Translations under genes and position numbers: made by a program
The notes under the pieces: generated by a model
Databases searched by the model: none
Told to the model about the DNA's origin: nothing
What the model saw: only the letters and a program-made list of their open reading frames with translations
Assembly (NCBI GenBank): GCA_041685075.1
Contig: JAWLGN010000335.1
Coordinates: 1-5,623 of the forward strand
DNA length: 5,623 bases
From: JAMCRM01 sp041685075
Lineage (GTDB): Bacteria > Acidobacteriota > Terriglobia > Bryobacterales > Bryobacteraceae
Reading direction: 5' to 3'
Shown here: positions 1 to 5,623 of the stretch, one piece after another
Numbering within the stretch: the stretch's first letter is position 1
Layout of the letters: every line of letters begins with the position of its first letter

Positions 1-352
1 CATCGAGCAGCGCCTCACCGACCTGGCCATGCAGGGTGTGGATCCCCGCGGCGTGAAGCTGGACTGGCAGAAAGTGAAGGATTCCCAGCGCGAGCCCGCC
101 GAGCGCGAGGTCAAGGCCTCCATGCTGCTCTCCCGTATCGCCGAGCGGGAGCACATCGACCCCACCCGGGATGAAGTGGACCGGGAGGTCGATCGCATCG
201 CCAGGCAGCAGCGCGAGCCCTTTGCCTCCGTTCGCCTGCGGTTTGAAAAAGACGGTACTTTAGGCCGCATCGCGCATCACATCCAGACAGAGAAGACTCT
301 GAGTTTCCTGTTTGAGCACGCCCGCAAGGTGGCGGGCACCGAAGGGGAGTAG
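1..352 (+). CDS. tig: Trigger factor, C-terminal fragment (5' end outside window)
   Basis: Ribosome-associated folding chaperone and peptidyl-prolyl isomerase; only the last 116 residues are visible, the first whole codon being at position 2 and the TAG stop at 350-352. This part belongs to the alpha-helical C-terminal chaperone body, not the ribosome-binding or PPIase domains. Family-typical wording is visible: the GVDPRGVKLDW segment, the EREVKASMLLSRIAERE helix, a DEVDREVDRIARQQREP helix, and the closing EKTLSFLFEHARKV helix followed by a short acidic tail. The strand reads open from the window edge with G/C-ending codons and no frameshift. In many bacteria clpP and clpX follow tig; here clpX follows directly after a 165-base gap. 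A SurA- or PpiD-type chaperone is a weaker alternative, because no PPIase core is visible, but the C-terminal wording and the clpX-lon neighbours favour trigger factor. Confidence 0.9.
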   Translation, partial: IEQRLTDLAMQGVDPRGVKLDWQKVKDSQREPAEREVKASMLLSRIAEREHIDPTRDEVDREVDRIARQQREPFASVRLRFEKDGTLGRIAHHIQTEKTLSFLFEHARKVAGTEGE

Positions 353-380
353 CCCGGAAAGGTATAGTATCCCCGGCTAC
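349..380 (+). terminator. Hairpin straddling the tig stop codon, possible weak terminator
   Basis: GTAGCC at 349-354 is complementary to GGCTAC at 375-380. With C355 bulged, two further G-C pairs (356-357 with 373-374) extend the stem around a 15-base loop. The tig stop codon lies inside the 5' arm. No T-run follows, so it is not a canonical intrinsic terminator. It could slow or end tig transcription, protect the 3' end of the tig mRNA, or be chance in GC-rich DNA. Confidence 0.35.
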
Positions 381-394
381 CAGAGGCTATTCCG

Positions 395-423
395 TTGATT
401 GCGGAACCCTTTCAGGTGATAAT
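395..423 (+). promoter_or_regulatory. Predicted sigma70-type promoter of clpX
   Basis: TTGATT at 395-400 matches the -35 consensus at 4 of 6 bases, and GATAAT at 418-423 matches the -10 consensus at 5 of 6. They are separated by exactly 17 bases. Transcription would start near 430, giving a leader of about 88 bases before clpX. The site lies in the only long non-coding gap and in a locally AT-richer stretch. I saw no CIRCE element or sigma32-type box beside it. The call rests on sequence match alone. Confidence 0.6.
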
Positions 424-454
424 AGTAACGAAAACTCGGTGTGGAACTCCCTAG

Positions 455-470
455 CCCGGAGGTCTCCGGG
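455..470 (+). repeat. Inverted repeat in the clpX leader
   Basis: CCCGGAG at 455-461 and CTCCGGG at 464-470 are perfect 7-base inverted repeats with only 2 bases between them. As RNA this folds as a 6-bp GC-rich stem capped by GGUC. A competing pairing, CTCCC at 447-451 with GGGAG at 468-472, is also possible. There is no T-run, so a terminator is unlikely. A palindromic protein-binding site or a leader RNA structure fits the location between the predicted clpX promoter and its start codon. Confidence 0.45.
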
Positions 471-504
471 AGCTCTTCTATTCCCCGGACAGTCAAGGCG
501 ATGC

Positions 505-509
505 AGGAG
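505..509 (+). promoter_or_regulatory. Ribosome binding site of clpX
   Basis: AGGAG lies 8 bases before the GTG at 518 and fixes that codon as the clpX start. There is no in-frame ATG nearby, and the zinc-binding domain begins only 11 residues later. Confidence 0.75.
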
Positions 510-517
510 AAAAACGC

Positions 518-1783
<1,266 letters not shown>

Positions 1784-1847
1784 TCTCTTCGGCGCCCCAA
1801 GCACACCCAGAGTGAGGCCTGCTGAGCGGGAACCATCGTCCCCGAAC

Positions 1848-1851
1848 GGAG
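1848..1851 (+). promoter_or_regulatory. Probable ribosome binding site of lon
   Basis: GGAG ends 4 bases before the ATG at 1856, slightly tight but the best match in the 72-base clpX-lon gap. I see no clear promoter or terminator hairpin in that gap, so lon is probably co-transcribed with clpX. Confidence 0.5.
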
Positions 1852-1855
1852 TGAG

Positions 1856-4273
<2,418 letters not shown>

Positions 4274-4276
4274 GAT

Positions 4277-4864
4277 GTGCGGACACCGGCTCCCGGCGGC
4301 ATGCGGGCCGAGTTCGTAATCAGCTCGGCCGTGCCGGCACAGTTCCCCACCGGCCGCCTGCCCGAAATTGCGTTTTTGGGGAGAAGCAACGTCGGAAAGT
4401 CCAGCCTTTTGAACGCCTTGGTTGGGCGCAAGAAGCTGGCCTTCACCGGAAGCACGCCCGGCCGTACCCAGACGGTGAACTTCTACCGCATCGACGGCCG
4501 GTTGCACTTCGTCGATCTCCCCGGTTATGGTTATGCGCGGGTTTCAAGACAACAAGCCCGCGCCTGGCAGCAACTCGTTGAAAGTTACTTACTGGAACGG
4601 GAGAACCTGCTACTCGCCTTCCTGATCCTGGATGCCCGCCGCGGATGGATGGAGACCGATCTGCAACTGAAACGGTGGCTCGAGGATCACGGCCGGCGCT
4701 ACTTGGTGGTAGCCACCAAACTGGACAAGCTGAAGAGCAAAACAGAGCAAGAGCGCGGGCTGGCCCTCATCCGCAAGGAGGGGGTCGACCCGCTGCCGTT
4801 CTCGGCCGTTACCGGCCGGGGAGTGAGGGAAATTTGGCAAGCGATAGCGAAAACACTACCGTAG
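4277..4864 (+). CDS. engB: Ribosome biogenesis GTP-binding protein EngB (YsxC/YihA)
   Basis: Small TRAFAC-class GTPase needed for assembly of the large ribosomal subunit. It is a single G domain of 195 residues, typical for the family. Visible motifs: G1 GRSNVGKS at 35-42, switch-I segment TPGRTQTVNFY ending at residue 70, G3 DLPG at 80-83 followed by the family signature GYGYARV, G4 TKLD at 147-150, and G5 SA at 176-177. The GRSNVGKS form of the P-loop and the LPGYG signature separate EngB from Era, EngA and Obg. The start is uncertain. GTG at 4277 lies 3 bases after the lon stop but has no well-spaced Shine-Dalgarno. ATG at 4301 in the same frame gives 187 residues beginning MRAEFVISSAV, which lines up with how B. 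subtilis YsxC begins. The 3' end overlaps the proposed rho start by 31 bases, suggesting coupled translation. Confidence 0.95.
   Translation: MRTPAPGGMRAEFVISSAVPAQFPTGRLPEIAFLGRSNVGKSSLLNALVGRKKLAFTGSTPGRTQTVNFYRIDGRLHFVDLPGYGYARVSRQQARAWQQLVESYLLERENLLLAFLILDARRGWMETDLQLKRWLEDHGRRYLVVATKLDKLKSKTEQERGLALIRKEGVDPLPFSAVTGRGVREIWQAIAKTLP
4825..4829 (+). promoter_or_regulatory. Ribosome binding site deciding the TTG start of rho
   Basis: GAGGG lies inside the 3' end of engB, 4 bases before the TTG at 4834. It supports that codon as the rho start, because no ATG or GTG occurs in that frame between 4834 and the ATG at 5221, and the latter falls inside the conserved domain. Confidence 0.6.
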
Positions 4865-5623
4865 GTACCCCCGGTACCACCCTTCCGCAAGAGAAGACCG
4901 AGAAACCAGCCGAAAGGCACGCCGACAAGCCTGCCCGCGAATCCGCCCGTGAGTCATCCGGGCCTGCCCGCGAACATGCGGGTCCCGCCCGTGATTCCTC
5001 GGCGGCCGGCGCCACGGACAAGCATGAACGGGGAGAACGTCCTGCCCGCTCGGAACGCGCCGAGCGGCACGACCGTTCCGAACGCCCCGAAAGATCCCAG
5101 GCCTCATCCGATGCGCGGGAAACGCCGCCCCCCGACCCGGGGCAGCAGCGCCGCAGACAGTCCAGTGCCGCGCAGGCGAAAAACGGTTCCCCGACCCTGG
5201 ACCTGGTCGAGCTGAAGGATATGAGCATCCAGAAGCTCAACCAGATCGCCAAGGACATGAACATCGCCGGCGCCGCGGGATTGCGCAAGCAGGAACTGAT
5301 CTTCAAGATCCTGCAAACCCAGGCCGAAAAGAGCGGCCTGATCTTCTCCGAGGGCGTCCTGGAATGCCTGCCCGACGGCTTCGGCTTCCTGCGCGCCCCC
5401 GAGTACAACTACCTGCCCGGCCCGGACGACGTCTACGTCTCCCCCTCGCAGATCCGCCGTTTCGACCTGCGCACCGGGGACACCATCTCCGGCCAGATCC
5501 GCCCGCCCAAGGAGGGCGAGCGCTACTTCGCGCTCATCAAGGTGGACGCCATCAACTTCGAGCCGCCCGAGGAAGCGCGCAACAAGATCTTCTTCGACAA
5601 CCTGACGCCGCTCTATCCCAACG
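4834..5623 (+). CDS. rho: Transcription termination factor Rho, N-terminal part (3' end outside window)
   Basis: Hexameric RNA-dependent ATPase/helicase that ends transcription of untranslated RNA. The first 263 residues are visible and contain no stop. Residues 1-121 form a hydrophilic extension rich in Arg, Glu, Ala, Ser and Pro, with repeated PARE/PARD (33-36, 44-47, 51-54) and alternating ER/SER runs at 65-88. Residues from 122 align without gaps to E. coli Rho from its Met1: Rho N helical domain (LDLVELKDMSIQKL onward), then the cold-shock-like RNA-binding domain. Primary RNA-site residues are kept: Phe183, Phe185 and Arg187 in DGFGFLR, Tyr201 in YVSPSQIRRF, Glu229 and Tyr231 in GERYFAL. 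The ATPase core lies beyond the window. TTG at 4834 is chosen because it has a Shine-Dalgarno and because the first later ATG (5221) would cut into the Rho N domain. Upstream in-frame ATG 4645 and GTG 4675 lie deep in engB and are unlikely. Family identity is near certain; the exact start is inferred. Confidence 0.93.
   Translation, partial: MASDSENTTVGTPGTTLPQEKTEKPAERHADKPARESARESSGPAREHAGPARDSSAAGATDKHERGERPARSERAERHDRSERPERSQASSDARETPPPDPGQQRRRQSSAAQAKNGSPTLDLVELKDMSIQKLNQIAKDMNIAGAAGLRKQELIFKILQTQAEKSGLIFSEGVLECLPDGFGFLRAPEYNYLPGPDDVYVSPSQIRRFDLRTGDTISGQIRPPKEGERYFALIKVDAINFEPPEEARNKIFFDNLTPLYPN

Noticed and set aside
1784..1855. Heat-shock control sites before lon (CIRCE, sigma32 -10 box)
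   Set aside because: No TTAGCACTC/GAGTGCTAA inverted repeat and no CCCCAT-type box with a matching upstream element was found.
4930..4995. Short DNA direct repeats (CCTGCCCGCGAA at 4930-4941 and 4963-4974) considered as CRISPR or mobile-element repeats
   Set aside because: Repeat units are only 12 bases, in frame, and encode PARE inside rho; they reflect the low-complexity protein extension.
4949..5215. Plus-strand 88-codon frame overlapping the 5' part of rho
   Set aside because: It is out of frame with rho. The rho frame continues into unmistakable Rho domains, so this is a shadow of the low-complexity extension.
5221..5223. ATG as the rho start
   Set aside because: It is the first ATG after the engB end in the rho frame, but it would remove the conserved LDLVELKD start of the Rho N domain, so translation must begin upstream.

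Overview
This window is a compact, entirely plus-strand run of protein quality-control and core housekeeping genes: the 3' end of tig (trigger factor), then complete clpX, lon and engB (ysxC/yihA), then the 5' end of rho. No transposase, CRISPR array, tRNA, rRNA or phage-like gene is visible. The DNA is GC-rich with strongly G/C-ending codons. The tig-(clpP)-clpX-lon-engB order is widespread in bacteria. The wording of the trigger factor C-terminus and of the ClpX zinc domain, plus the rho neighbour, suggest an Acidobacteriota-like bacterium. That assignment is inferred from remembered family resemblance and was not searched.

Layout. 1-352: last 116 codons of trigger factor. 353-517: the only long gap, holding a hairpin that straddles the tig stop, a good sigma70-type promoter (TTGATT, 17 bp, GATAAT) and a leader with a 7-bp inverted repeat; no clpP is present where one is usually found. 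518-1783: clpX, GTG start with a good Shine-Dalgarno. 1784-1855: short gap. 1856-4273: lon. 4277-4864: engB, almost abutting lon. 4834-5623: rho, starting at a TTG inside the 3' end of engB and running off the window.

How the genes fit together. Trigger factor folds nascent chains at the ribosome exit tunnel. ClpX unfolds tagged proteins for the ClpP peptidase, and Lon degrades misfolded proteins. EngB is a GTPase for assembly of the large ribosomal subunit, and Rho terminates transcription of untranslated RNA. From clpX onward the spacing (72 bp, 3 bp, then a 31-base overlap) suggests one transcription unit, probably started from the promoter upstream of clpX.

The points most worth a second look are: (1) an Arg/Glu/Ser/Pro-rich, probably disordered extension of 121 residues in front of an otherwise normal Rho, easily lost in annotation because of its TTG start; (2) the absence of clpP from its usual slot while ClpX keeps a ClpP-docking loop in the variant form VGF; (3) a structured clpX leader with its own promoter and a possible small upstream reading frame whose TGA overlaps the clpX GTG. 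I see no wholly new system here; the genes themselves are well-known families.
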